64,000 nt of DNA, taken from NCBI GenBank assembly GCA_028829895.1, contig CM054183.1:15781975-15845974 (forward strand), in the 5' to 3' direction. This stretch comes from Sinotaia quadrata (taxonomy: Eukaryota > Mollusca > Gastropoda > Architaenioglossa > Viviparidae). A model generated the notes under the pieces. It was not told the origin of the DNA and did no database searches. It worked only from the letters and a program-made list of their open reading frames with translations. Positions 11,498-22,830 of the stretch are shown piece by piece. The position numbers and the translations under genes are program-made. How positions within the stretch are numbered: the stretch's first letter is position 1; each line of letters starts with the position of its first letter.

Positions 11498-12689
11498 GAA
11501 AGACATAGATTTGAGGCTCTAATGTATGAGTTTGCAGTGGCTGATTAAGTTCAGCATAATATTGAGATACATGGTATTGATCTGTAATTAAAGAATCAAA
11601 CTGATGTATGAGAAGACTAAAATAGTACTAGTAACTCAAATGTTTAAGAAATTGTACAGTACACTCGTATAAAATCAGTTTGTGTTTGCAAAACTAGCAC
11701 TGACATCGATTCAGAAGAAGAAAATGACAGTTCTTGTTGATTTCAATATTAAATTATAGTACAGGTGGATTTCCATCAAGAGAAAAAGTATTAGTGTCAA
11801 AATGGAAATGCTGACTCAATGGCAGTCTTCGGTGTTTGTAACTGTACATAATAACGCCTAAATGTGACTCAAATAAGAGGATGGTAAATGGAACACAGGC
11901 TGCCTTTAATAAAATTTACCATCGCCCTGTTGCTAAGTATAACAACATCATTGAAATAACATCCGTTCTGAATATCTCAATGATAATTACTTTTTAGTCA
12001 TTTGATAACAGCTGACATTTCGTTATTAGACTTAGAAATTTTAATTGTCCCCGTGATTACTTTTGTTTTCGTGACACGAACTCTCTTGCACGTAAACAGC
12101 TAGATTTAGAACTGTCGTGGCTGGGGGTATTTTTTGTCTTTTCTTCACCCAGAAGAATGCCACATTCACCTATGAAAAACTCTTCCCCCACAGTTGCTAT
12201 CGAGTGGAAATAGAGAAATCTTATCCAAGAACATAGGCCAACATAATATTCTGACAATTCTAATGATATTTAAAACTCAGTATTGTAAATTTGACAATGT
12301 CCTGGCTTTTTGGGAGTCATACACAAATATAATATTCAGACCCCTGTCCGGTAATAGAATTGGTATTCATTATTATTACCCTAATTACTTGAAAAAGGAA
12401 GGCACAATGGACAACATTTTGAAGACGAGACAGGCCAAACACAAAGCAGAGAAAGAAACACCAGAATACGGCGATGTACATGAAATTGAAAAATCAACAA
12501 CAAAAATAATTTGTACCAACTTCACTCGGAAATATGACTCTTCAAACAAAAGAGTATTCTGATGCTTCTTTCTCTACCGATGTCTTTGCTGCCTTGCATG
12601 CATATTAGTAATATTATTTTGCTTCTTTCTCTTAGCTGACTGTGATGTCTTGTTCAATATTTTGAATTCAAATATTATAATTATTCAAT
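11498..12689. other. Unique AT-rich sequence with one exon-like tail
   Basis: No array. A plus-strand frame open to the TGA at 12560 contains a charged, Lys/Glu-rich stretch from an ATG at 12408 (starting MDNILKTRQAKHKAEKETPE). Its composition is protein-like but no family or splice site was identified. Confidence 0.3.
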
Positions 12690-12965
12690 TCAGTTATTTA
12701 AAACTCTTCTGATATCGGCAATAGTTAACACTTTTAACATCAGCAGTAGTGAAAACTTTCTGATATCGGCAATAGTTAACACTTTTAACATCAGCAGTAG
12801 TGAAAACTTTCTGATATCGGCAATAGTTAACACTTTTAACATCAGCAGTAGTGAAAACTTTCTGATATCGGCAATTGTTAACACTTTTAACATCAGCAGT
12901 AGTAAAAACTTTCTGATATCGGTAATATTCAACACTTTCTGGCATCGGCAATAGTAAAACCTTTG
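12690..12965. repeat. 51-bp minisatellite, ~5 copies
   Basis: CTGATATCGGCAATAGTTAA starts at 12709, 12760, 12811, 12862 and 12913. Fifty-one is divisible by three, and two overlapping minus-strand frames stay open, which argues for array geometry rather than coding. Confidence 0.95.
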
Positions 12966-13006
12966 CTATAGTAGTGCTGATAATGATTTCTTTACATCTT
13001 AGGAAG

Positions 13007-13236
13007 TCACGATTTCATCGCACGAGTAATACCTGTCACGAGTTTTGGTCTTTTTAAAACATTAATATTATTCTTGGAGTCAATAATTGCCTGAATTTTT
13101 AAAGTCAGTAAGTCTAACTCCTTTGAGACACTGGCATTCGTTGCATTTAATATTTCTTTATCATTTTTATCAAACTGTATCGACGAACTTAACAGAAGGA
13201 TGTGACTCGCTCCACTCGAAGGATTATAAGCGGACA
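13007..13236 (-). CDS. Open, protein-like segment, possible exon remnant
   Basis: A minus-strand frame of about 76 codons ends in TGA at 13007-13009. Its composition is protein-like (FDKNDKEILNATNASVSKEL, then LDLLTLKIQAIID), suggesting an amphipathic helix. It has no ATG at its 5' end, so as a gene it would need splicing, and no convincing acceptor was found. Family unknown. Confidence 0.2.
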
Positions 13237-14436
13237 CTCTTTGGCATATAATTAAATTGCTGGGGTAGTTACTGACCGGATGGCAAGAGGGAATGTTCCT
13301 TATTTACAGTTAAGTTGATCTTGGTGTGTAATACAAACATTTTTTAAAAAATCGCTAGCTTTAACCTTTTCAAACAAATATTTGTTAGGTTTCTCATTAA
13401 AATTGATTCTTATGATGCAAACAAAAAGTGATTCTTATAATACAGACAGATATAGAAAAATAAAAAGTAATATTGTAGGTAGTTTTGTCTCAAAATTATG
13501 GTTACTTTGGAAGAAAACTGTGAAGAAGTTCTACGGATACTGTACATAGAAATTTTCTTTGTTTATGAGAGTACCCTCTTGCGTGTGCAACGTGCGCATG
13601 TGTTCCTGAATGTGTGTGTGTGTGGAGGGGTGGGGGAGGGAAGGAAAGAAGAGTACAGGTATAAATTTTTGTAATATCAAAAGCATTCAAACTTCGGAAA
13701 AATTAAATCTGTAGAATACGGTCGACAGATGACAGACAAGCAGGCTTCTCACCCTTGACGGTCCAATAGGCGGCAATGCACAGAAAGATGGCGTGCTGTC
13801 ACCTGACTGATGGCAGCTCGCCTTTGCGCCTGCTTGTGAGCGCGTGACAGAGCCACAGTGCCGCAACATCAAAGGATGTGGAAAGACAAAAGAGCGGACG
13901 TTCGTCTGTTGTGTTGACATATCGTTTACTCATTCCTTTTTTCTTTTCTTTTCTATTATGCAGCTAACTTAATTTCAGTCAGGGGTTTCAAGCAGTTGTT
14001 CTCAATACAACCCTCGGTCACCCGGATGGTCTTAATAGCACAGTGTTTACATTTCATCATTTTCATATATGCGGCCAGAATTTAAAAAAAAATCTTTTCT
14101 GTGCTAACTGAAAATAAAGTATCGAATCCCCCCATCTTGAAACGAATATGGCTGTTTTATTTTTAATTTTATTTTAAAATTAAAGCTGTCAATTCTACAT
14201 CAAAGTCAGATGTCGTTCAAACCCACCATGCAACCGGTAGCCAACAGCTCGCAGTCGTGATGTCATTTACATGTAATTAGAGAGCTTTCAATACAAGAGG
14301 CTGCCCAAAACAGGTGGCCGCAAGAATATCACACACAAGAGATGCTTTATAAAATAATTTACTCATAGATTTAACAAACTACGTATTTTTCTTTCTTACT
14401 AAATGTACCCTTTTAATTTCATTTGTTTGTTTGTGC

Positions 14437-14440
<4 letters not shown>
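13237..14440. other. Unique sequence
   Basis: Includes a short GT/G-rich patch (13609-13640) and an ATG-led minus-strand frame (13687-13920, 77 codons, Ser/Pro/Arg-rich). No motif is recognised in it, so it is left unassigned. Confidence 0.4.

Positions 14441-14476
<36 letters not shown>
14441..14476. repeat. (GT)18 microsatellite
   Basis: Uninterrupted GT dinucleotide. Confidence 0.97.
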
Positions 14477-14479
<3 letters not shown>

Positions 14480-14574
14480 AAACCAAATATTATAGCAATG
14501 CTGACACGATCTGATAGATCTGACAAATCATCTATTTTTCTTACTTTTTAAATTTATCTTTTCAATTTCAGCTC

Positions 14575-14594
14575 GGGGTGGGGGTGGGGTGGGG
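14575..14594 (+). other. G-quadruplex motif
   Basis: Four G runs of 4, 5, 4 and 4 separated by single T: GGGGTGGGGGTGGGGTGGGG. This is the canonical short-loop form. Confidence 0.7.
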
Positions 14595-16355
14595 TTTAGT
14601 GTTATAAAATGAGTCTTTTAGCAACACTGAATTAAGCTGATAGAATAAATTGTAAATTTCTAATGTCATTAATTTATTCAGTACTAAAACTAAATTACAG
14701 CACATAACACTTTTCTGAACTTAGGGATTTGTAGGCCACATTTTATGAACTAAGGGATTTGTAGGCCAAATGTCGAAATAATAAGAGCAGAGAAATTGCA
14801 GACAAGAATTAATTGCATGCTGTTTCTAAAGGTCTGACAAACGACTCAAAGAATGCCCTGTGGGGTCTAGCCACAGAGGCAGACACTAATCTTAAAACTA
14901 TAGCTCTGTGAATATTTCAGAGCGTCTTTTCGCTAACAGCAGATAGTCACGGATAAACCCCGTAAACTTCTCTCGGCGTCTTTGAAACAAACTGTGCTCA
15001 AATTCCTCATAGTTTGAAGAGTTTATTGAACGCTTTGCAAATCTGCGTAAGTTCTTCTTTTGCCCTATCGAAAGGGTGTTTTGCGGGTCCTAGAGACAGC
15101 TCCCACTGAGTCAGTTCAAATACCAGATACTCCTTAATTGTGACCACCCTAAGGTCAGCATTGGTGGCTTCCAACTCCACTGACGCTTGGGAAATTCTAA
15201 TTTAAAAATGAAAGGGGACACCAAGGAACAAATATAATAAAATAAAATCAGATTATGAGAGTGAATGAAAAACTCTGTAGATTTACACAGGGTCCTATGA
15301 CGTCAGATGTACTCATGCAATGGGGCAGAACGTCAACCTTCGCTATATCACTGAACTATATATTGCTCAGTGACTCATCTGGGCTCTGACGTTTTGCATT
15401 ACCTAAAGGCCTAAGACCTAAACTTTGCAAGTACAATATAAATGTAAGTAGTGGGCTGTAAATCCTTTCCAGATGGAAACCAAACAACACATATAACAAG
15501 AAAAAGTAACATTTGTGAAAATTAAAATTTGTATATTGTTTTAATACACCCTAAAACTGCACCTGAAATAAGTTCCACTTGGAAAGGTCAGTAACGTATG
15601 CCTAGTTGGGAATAAGGAATTTCACACACATATCTCACAGTATCATTGAAAAGGTTGGTTGAAATTCATCCAATGATCTGAAGACCCAGGTATAACTTTC
15701 AGTCTTGAGTAAATAAGGACATTTTAGTTGTCTGTAGGATAGATAGATAGATAGATAGATTATATAGTCTTTCGGCCTAATGACATTCACTTTTCTGAGC
15801 AAATATGCAGAAAATCCTCAAAACCCTGGCAGAGACTGAATGTAATTGTGTTTGTTAAAGCTACTACAGCTATAAATCTGACTATACAAAACTACTGTTT
15901 AAGTCATACTCACACATATACAAACACTTTAATGCACGCTTATATATGAATAAAAATACACACCGATATATTTTTCAAGCTCACCTGCATCTTTTTTAAG
16001 GGCACCATTGGGGAAGAAAAACTGACCGCCCTTGATCTCTAGGTTGCTCCGAGTGACCCCATAAGTTGTCCCGAATTGCAGTATTTATGCTTCTGATTTA
16101 TGCTTTTTACTTGCAGCTATGCAAAAAATTGTTTTTAAGCGCTGAAGCCTCAACAAAGGGACATAATTTTGATAATGACCCTGAGTTAAACTTCCCTTTC
16201 GAAATATGTCGTAAGAGGGGCGCAGAGTAATTTGATTGTGTGACTTGATTTAAAAACAAAACAAGAAGCAAACGAACGGACAAAGAAAACACGAAAACAC
16301 TGTAGAATGCATAATATGTCTTTACGTTTGCAACTAGAAATTAACTCTGAATATA
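14595..16355. other. Unique AT-rich sequence
   Basis: A 22-bp near-duplication (GAACTTAGGGATTTGTAGGCC and GAACTAAGGGATTTGTAGGCC, 14717-14767) and a short GATA tract (15739-15760) are present. No gene recognised. Confidence 0.5.
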
Positions 16356-16584
16356 CAGGGTGGCCCATAATTCCCTACTCGTCCATATGTTATTATGTTA
16401 TATTCAATTATGCATTCATTATAATTTTTTGTCTTCTGGTGATCAACTTTTGTGAATGTTGAAGTTTATGTCACAGAACATGGCGTCGCATATTATGCCG
16501 TGAGAATGAGGGACAGCACACATACACACAAACACACTAGACACATAGGATATACGGATGGATATGGACTTACGGGTCACCCTG
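16356..16584. mobile_element. MITE of the Tc1/mariner type, 229 bp
   Basis: The left end reads CAGGGTGGCCCATAATTCCC. The reverse complement of the right end reads CAGGGTGACCCGTAAGTCCA. The terminal inverted repeats match at about 26 of the first 35 positions. The element is flanked by TA on both sides (16354-16355 and 16585-16586), the target duplication of the IS630/Tc1/mariner superfamily. The interior is AT-rich with no transposase frame, so it is non-autonomous. Arm divergence suggests an old insertion. No second copy was seen in the window. Confidence 0.8.
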
Positions 16585-16586
16585 TA

Positions 16587-16997
16587 GAGTGTGTTCTTAA
16601 TGCACACAATGAACTAGTTTGATCGAAACATTTTGCAGATCACAGACTGGCAAGAAAGGCCATTACGTGCATACGTATCTAGCTCTTGAGAGTAAGCACA
16701 GTCCCACAAAATTAATAATACACGTTAACTTTCCAAGATTGTCTAGCTAGGAAATTTATTTGTCAAAGTCAAATAATAAAAAATTAATGAAATAAAATTA
16801 ATTTAAAAAAGACAACCAACTGTGTAGGGATTTACAGTCATGAAAATCAACACTATAATGAGAACATATTTACATTATTTTTCCTTGTCAATAATGAATT
16901 TAGAGACAGCATGGCAGCTCACAGTACCAAGTAAATTCACACACGACATCAAATACTTCTTGTATCTGAGGACTTGTTCCACTTCCTCAATGATAAT
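16587..16997. other. Unique AT-rich sequence
   Basis: Nothing recognisable between the MITE and the next array. Confidence 0.5.
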
Positions 16998-17279
16998 CAC
17001 CAAGTCACAACACTGTATTGCAAAACACTGCTTAGATCTTAAAATGTTCAGCGAGTCATTGTAGCTATTCTATTCATTATTAAGAGCAACACCAAGTCAC
17101 AACACTGTATTGCAAAACACTGCTTTGAATGCCTTAGATCTTAAAATGTTCAGCGAGTCATTGTAGCTATTCATTATTAAGGGCAACACCAAGTCACAAC
17201 ACTGTATTGCAAAACACTGCTTAGATCTTAAAATGTTCAGCGAGTCATTGTAGCTATTCATTATTAAGGGCAACACCAG
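16998..17279. repeat. ~87-97 bp minisatellite, 3 copies
   Basis: CACCAAGTCACAACACTGTA starts at 16998, 17090 and 17187. Copy 1 has a short insertion (CTATTCTATTC) and copy 2 has a different one (TTTGAATGCC). Copy 3 carries neither. Confidence 0.95.
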
Positions 17280-17627
17280 TACGTTTTGTTTGTAACAGGA
17301 AAAAGAGTGTACTCTAATTAAGTAACAACTCTTTGGAGTACATACATGAATCCAGTCTTGAAACAAACTGCATGGTTTCAAGGCTAACGGCTTGTTTTAT
17401 AAATATATGCTAGTGCTGATGTCGTCTGTTTCTGTCCACGTGACTTGCGTTGAACTCGAAGACCTAGGCCTTCGCGAAATACTGTTTAGATACGTGAACG
17501 TTTTGAGGATCGTTGTTCCAGAAATGACGTAGTCTTGGTGACAGTTGTAGGAAGAGACCGTGCTATTAAAGAAACAGCAAGGGTTAGTGTGCATGTTTGA
17601 CTTCTGCGGCCAATATTTTTTTAAAAT
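17280..17627. other. Unique sequence
   Basis: No array or gene signal. Confidence 0.5.
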
Positions 17628-17785
17628 ATTGTCTTAATGGCAAAATATATAATATTTTTCAGTATCACTGTTTTTATTGTCTTAATGACAAAATATATAA
17701 TATTTCTCAGTATCACTGTTTTTATTGTCTTAATGACAAAATATATAATATTTCTCAGTATCACTGTTTTTATTGTCTTAATGAG
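17628..17785. repeat. 48-bp minisatellite, ~3.3 copies
   Basis: ATTGTCTTAATGACAAAATA starts at 17628, 17676, 17724 and 17772. It directly abuts the 21-bp array that follows. Confidence 0.95.
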
Positions 17786-18210
17786 TTGAGTGGCAAGAAT
17801 GGTGATAGTGAAGAAAGTGGTTGCAATGCTGTAGCGGTGGTTGTAATGTTGGTGATGGTGGCTGTAATAATTGTGTTGATGGTTGTAATGATTTTGATGA
17901 TGACTGTAATGATTATGGAGGTGGTTATAATGATGATGATTAGTTGTAATGATTGTGATGGTGGGTGTAATGATTGTGGTGGTGGGTGTAATGATAGTGG
18001 TGGTGGGTGTAATGATAGTGGTGGTGGGTGTAATGATTGTGGTGGTGGGTGTAATGATTGTGGTGGTGGGTGTAATGATAGTGGTGGTGGGTGTAATGAT
18101 AGTGGTGGTGGGTGTAATGATTGTGGTGGTGGGTATAATGATAGTGGTGGTAGGTGTAATGATTGTGGTGGTGGGTTTAATGATTGTGGTAGCAATGAAG
18201 GGTGTGGGAG
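17786..18210. repeat. 21-bp minisatellite, G-rich top strand
   Basis: Degenerate from 17786 and regular from about 17946 to 18190, with units like GGTGGTGGGTGTAATGATTG plus one base. The middle base alternates between TTGT and TAGT forms. All three plus frames and the minus frames read as short repeats such as GGGCNDC. This is an array, not a gene. Confidence 0.95.
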
Positions 18211-18559
18211 ATGACGATGACTGAGGTGTAGTAATGATAATTATAACGTCTTTGCGACTCCTGACGTTCACTCTTGCTAAGTCCTGTTAAGGAAAGCTTG
18301 TTAAATCGGTTGGTCTTGATATACCCATTATCATTATTTACATCACAACATATCCCCTACCCGTCCACAGCCATCCCTATTCTTCCCAGTTTTATTCACC
18401 AGTGGGGCACACTTTATTTTGTGTGAAAAAGAAAAATCGAATCATTACCAACCTCTATAAATCGATTTCATTAGCAAGGGATGTATAATACATGGACGCC
18501 TTCTTAGCGAGACAGCGACAGAGTGTGTGTGTGTGAGGCGGGGGGGGGAAGTAGTTATA
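18211..18559. other. Unique sequence
   Basis: G-rich stretch (18530-18550) just before the small ORF. No other feature. Confidence 0.4.
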
Positions 18560-18709
18560 ATGGCAGCCGCATCCAGTAGTGATCGAGTGCCATTTTTTAA
18601 CAACTCATGCATGTCCATACCAATACAACGCCCTTTGTGTAGACGCCTTCTCCACCGCTCTAAAAGCACACCAGCGCTAGAAGACCCATTAAGTGGCATT
18701 AGCGTGTAG
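18560..18709 (+). CDS. 49-residue ATG-led ORF, candidate small protein or exon
   Basis: ATAATGG gives a good start context (A at -3, G at +4). The frame runs 49 codons to TAG: MAAASSSDRVPFFNNSCMSI, then a basic segment (RPLCRRLLHRSKSTPALEDP). There is no repeat, and the composition is unlike the AT-rich flanks. RSKSTP resembles a basic phosphorylation or 14-3-3-type site, but that is inference only. The antisense is also open, so chance remains possible. Family unknown. Confidence 0.25.
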   Translation: MAAASSSDRVPFFNNSCMSIPIQRPLCRRLLHRSKSTPALEDPLSGISV

Positions 18710-18806
18710 TTCAGAAACATTTATTTCATAGGTGGCGCGAAAGCGAGTCACATAGTTAGAGAAAAATGCAGGCAGACAGGAGAGCTAAAGTAGTAAGCAA
18801 TTTGAA
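18710..18806. other. Unique sequence
   Basis: Short spacer before a duplication. Confidence 0.4.
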
Positions 18807-18894
18807 GACAGCACTTTCTAACTAGACTTGGTATTTTTATTTGTCAGTCTGACAGCACTTTCTAACTAGACTTGGTATTTTTATTTGTCAGTCT
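18807..18894. repeat. 44-bp exact tandem duplication
   Basis: GACAGCACTTTCTAACTAGA begins both copies, at 18807 and 18851. The copies are identical, so the event is recent. Confidence 0.97.
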
Positions 18895-19569
18895 GTTGGC
18901 ACTTTCTGCTCCTTGTTGTAATGGTTGTACTCTGCCCCCGTTTACCATGTAACCCGCCCTCTTCGTCTGACTCAAAAACAGTTCTGAGACAGCGAGTGAA
19001 AGAATCCAGTGTTAAAGGTTAACAGTGCTACAACAAACTGTCCATCACTGCAGTCTGAAAGAGCTATGCTGGTGGCGTTTTCTTGGCCCACCAAATATTT
19101 TTTTAAGTGAGCTTATGATTTCAATCTTTCTTTCATCCAGTGGTAACTCATTTTGATACATTCCGAAACTGTGATCCTACTGAAAAAAACAAAAAGTAAC
19201 TTAATAATAAAAGACTGCAGCAAAAGAGCTAACATCAAGTGGATTGATTGACTGTTTTGTCATGAGTTACACCAGTGATTGATGGAAGGATTGACTTAAT
19301 GAGTTGTATAAATTCTTCAAGGCCGTTGATGGTTGATTGATGTAAATATCATGAGTTGCATAAGCACTTCAAACTAGTGGGAGATGGGTTGATTAACTTA
19401 AATATATTAAAATTGCATAACAATTTCGAGCATGGGGATTTGTTTTTTTTTCATTTGTACTCACACATCTGCTTCCAAGGTATACAATTTTGCAAATAGA
19501 CTAGTAGCTAAACTGCCAAATTTAAGTGCAGAAAGGTGCATGCGTTTTCTATCATATATTGCGTTTTAT
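18895..19569. other. Unique sequence with degenerate repeat
   Basis: Between 19240 and 19430 loosely repeated GATTGATTGA ... ATGAGTTGCATAA motifs suggest an old array with units near 70 bp. Confidence 0.45.
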
Positions 19570-19592
19570 AAAAAAAAAAAAAAAAAAAAAAA
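19570..19592. repeat. A23 homopolymer
   Basis: Uninterrupted run of 23 A. It could be the tail of a decayed retroelement, but no body was recognised. Confidence 0.9.
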
Positions 19593-19689
19593 TGTATGGT
19601 TGGGGTCATTGAAGATAATGTGACATATACTACCAAACGTGCCACGAATAAATAATAACGAAACTCTTGTCAAACCAGCAGCCCACAAT

Positions 19690-20380
19690 CTCTTATCAAC
19701 CTACCGTCTCCACATTGCACGAGTGACGGCGGTCGTTCGCTCTCGCGCTGGCGTCGGTGGTGCGTGACCAAAGATCAGAGACGCCGCCAGGTAGGTTCTC
19801 CCGTCAGACGCTGTCCGTGATTGTTGGCGCGAGGCGTTTGGCGCACACTCGTCAGTGGACTGTCGTCAATATCAGGGGGCGGGGAAAAACTCCTTAAGGA
19901 CTCCATTGGGGACCCTTTGCAGTCTCTAGGGGGCTTTCAAGGGCCGCAGTCAGGGGGCAACAGGAACCCCAATTCGCCACGTGCCCTCTTTGAAGCGTTT
20001 ACTCATAGACTGCGAACTAATAACAAGTCAGCCGATCCGTTGCTGCGGATCAAAACGTGTTCCATGCGTTGTGGAGCTAGTTTGCTCTTCAAGTGGAAAA
20101 GGTAGAGAGAGTGGTGAGGTTGGGGTACATACCGGTGGGTTCTTCTTCTGACTTCTCTATGAAGTACAAGTTAAACGTGGACGACTCCAGTCACCGTGAA
20201 AAGGCGTGTAGTCAGTCTTCACAATTCCTGGTTTCCATCATGTCCAGTCTTTGTTGCAGACAAGTCTGCAGAATCAAGTAAAAGTGGAAGCGGACGCCAA
20301 AATTTATTCCCGTTGTCGTTTTGTTTTCAGTCCTCGTAGTTATCTCCATTATCATCATGACGATGGTATTTATTTAAGAT
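19690..20380. promoter_or_regulatory. CpG-rich block, candidate promoter or first-exon region
   Basis: This is the most CpG-dense stretch in the window. The 19720-19860 core contains repeated CG in runs such as TCGTTCGCTCTCGCGCTGG. A good donor context (CGCCAG|GTAGGT) falls near 19789. A plus frame from 20093 contains MKYKLNVDDSSHREKACSQS and is stopped by TAA at 20279. The same frame beyond the stop encodes KWKRTPKFIPVVVLFSVLVV and a further hydrophobic run, like a membrane anchor. It could be a transcribed 5' region or a decayed exon. No product can be named. Confidence 0.35.
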
Positions 20381-20780
20381 TTTTAAAAATGTAGCGTTCA
20401 GGTAAATCTGAAAGTATTTTGTTCCAAAGACGCACAACTTCGTGAGAGTCAGGAGAGCTTTTCCCTCTAATCTACCATCTTCATCATCATCGTAATGAGA
20501 CGTTTATTCAAGCTGACTTTTATTCCCCACCCACCCATCCTTCTTAAACATAGTTTCAGTTCTTTTTCAGAAACTGCACGAAACCCGAACATACATACAC
20601 ATACAAAAAGTCATACACTCATCTCTCTCACACATACAGGCAACTCATACGAACGTACTCATACATACATTCGACTATATATATATACACGTACATATGT
20701 CAGCGAGGAAAGTTTTGCTTTAAATGGGTGAAAGCTATACCGACAGGTGCTATCGCTTGTTGCTGAGTTAACTGTAGTTG
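20381..20780. other. Unique sequence with ACAT-rich stretch
   Basis: ACATACACATAC-like repeats at 20588-20695 with a short TA tract. Nothing else. Confidence 0.5.
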
Positions 20781-21063
20781 TCAGTATGTGGAGCATTCAG
20801 TAGTGGGTGCGTGGTGTATATGGAGCAATTCAATGTGAAGTGAGTGGATATATGCTGTGTGGAGTATATCAGTTTCAAATGTGTGTGCTGCATTTTGATG
20901 TAAGTGAATTGATATGTCTTGTGTGTGGAGCATTCCAGTGTTAAGCGTGAGATATGTCTTGTGTGTGAAGCATTCCAGTGTTAAGCGTGAGATATGTCTT
21001 GTGTGTGGAGCATTCCAGTGTTAAGCGTGCAGTATGTTTTGTGTGCTGCATTTAGTTGTAAGT
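20781..21063. repeat. 40-bp minisatellite with degenerate flanks
   Basis: GATATGTCTTGTGTGTGGAG starts at 20911, 20951 and 20991. Looser copies of the GTGTGGAGCATTCCAGTG core extend from about 20781 and to 21063. It abuts a family R fragment. Confidence 0.9.
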
Positions 21064-21066
21064 GCA

Positions 21067-21200
21067 ATAACTCCCAACTCTGGCGTCCACAAAATATTGT
21101 CACTAGGAGTGCCCACGGTTGGGCTACATTAAAATTGGCAACAAAAATTAATATATAATTTTTAAGTTTAGAATGGGAAATTCAAATTTAATCTGCCACA
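21067..21200 (+). mobile_element. Family R fragment D (terminal ~135 bp)
   Basis: ACTCCCAACTCTGGCGTCC ... TAGGAGTGCCCACGGTTGG ... ATCTGCCACA aligns with 58874-59003 (ACTCCAACTCTGGCACTTA ... AAGGAGTGCCCAAGGTCGG ... CTCTGCCACA). It ends at the same CCACA as the other copies, marking a shared element boundary. Its other side stops at the 40-bp array. Confidence 0.75.
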
Positions 21201-21203
21201 GGA

Positions 21204-22703
21204 TCTTTTCATTGCTAGTGCATGACACTTCGTACTTTGTGGAGTGCACATTTCATTTGTGAGGAAATGCAAGTACATGGAGCAATTTTAGAAATGTATA
21301 GAATTTTTTAGCAAATGTGTGGAGCATTGTTTACTATTACTTCAACCTTTGGCCCTTCAAGAGCAAATGTGAGACTTTGTGACAGATCTTAAGTAAAGCC
21401 GAAAGTGAAGATCTCTCAGGAGCATATAGGTTTAATCATATTTTAGATCTACATATTCAATGCAGTATGAAAGTGATGATAACTTCAAAGATTGCAGTAT
21501 CTCATGGTGAAAGTACATTTTAGCTTAAGAAAGAACAATGTTGTCATATACATTGTTTAGTATTTCAACCACTGTATTGCTTAGTTTTGTAGATTAAATC
21601 ACAAGCCTGCTTGAGAAATATATATATTTAGAGTAAATAAATAATTGCTGTTATTTAACGTTTTGTGGGGTGCATTATTTGTTAAGTGTGATGAAAAATC
21701 TGGTTGAGGATTGTCTACTTGAGTCAAAGGAAATTGATCAAACTACAGATCATTATGCTAGCAAAATATCTAGATTTTGAACAGCTTAAATAAAGTCTAC
21801 ATTGTTTCCACCCTACAGCAGTTTTTGACAAGGTAATAGTGTATTTTCATTAATCATACAATGCACGTAGCTGCAAACAGGTAAATATGTACTCACCTTT
21901 AGGTGAAACGTGGTGAAAGAGTCCCTCTCATAACCCTCACTTTCTGACCTGTGTGGGCGGGTTCCACAGGCACGCAGACATAAATGCCGTATGCAGACCG
22001 CAATGATTTTATGTATTGACATAAACTATATTCTGTCAGAATTCACAACCATCTGTTTACACTTTTGCTGACAGTCTGTTGTATCTATAGAATCTCTGAT
22101 ATGCAGGCCTTGAAAATGAATGCATTAATTCACATTTTCAGCTTTCTGGTAAGAGTATGAGTGAGTATGAAGGTGTGTGTAGAATTGTAGGAAACACACT
22201 GTATGATGGGAATCATCATTTCGTATATGCCTGGCGTGAAAGACGATGGCTCACACTCACCAACACATTAAAATACTACACACAATACCCATACACCCTT
22301 ATTACAAACGCACATAGATGCACACATACGCGCACTTTTATTTAATGCTACCATTTTTTGAATTAACATTCATGCTCCAAGTATAACGTCACTAGTCATG
22401 CGTAATGTGCGTCATGCTAATGAGATTCCTAGACATTAATGTTTCTTTCCTCCCCCCGCCAACCCCCAACTCTTCTTTCTTTTTAAAATAAACCCTGCTA
22501 TTAGGTAACAGCACACTGAATTTCACACAGCTTTTCTCTTTTAAGAATTTTAAAAACTAATTTAAATGTATTATTAAATGTTGAACACATGGTTTCAAAA
22601 TATTCTCATTACATTAGTATTTGCTAAAAATTTTTAAATTGTGAGTGATAATTAGAATTATATATGATGAAAACATTTGCGATCCAATAAAGTGTTAAGT
22701 CGT
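21204..22703. other. Unique AT-rich sequence
   Basis: No array and no convincing exon. It includes ATATATAT and ACAC patches only. Confidence 0.5.
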
Positions 22704-22830
22704 TATCATCACCATCATCATCACCATCGTCATCATCTTCTTCTTCTTCTTCATCATCACCACAACCATCATCATCATCACCGTCATCATCATCTTCTTC
22801 TTTTTCATCATCGTCATCATCTTCATCCTG
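22704..22830. repeat. CAT/CTT trinucleotide tract
   Basis: Imperfect CAT and CTT repeats. The poly-His and poly-Asp/Glu frames across it are simple-repeat translations. Confidence 0.93.

Noticed and set aside
17597..18271. Cys/Asn/Gly-rich (plus) and Thr/Ile-rich (minus) frames of over 200 codons
   Set aside because: They run through the adjoining 48-bp and 21-bp arrays, and every frame of those arrays is open.
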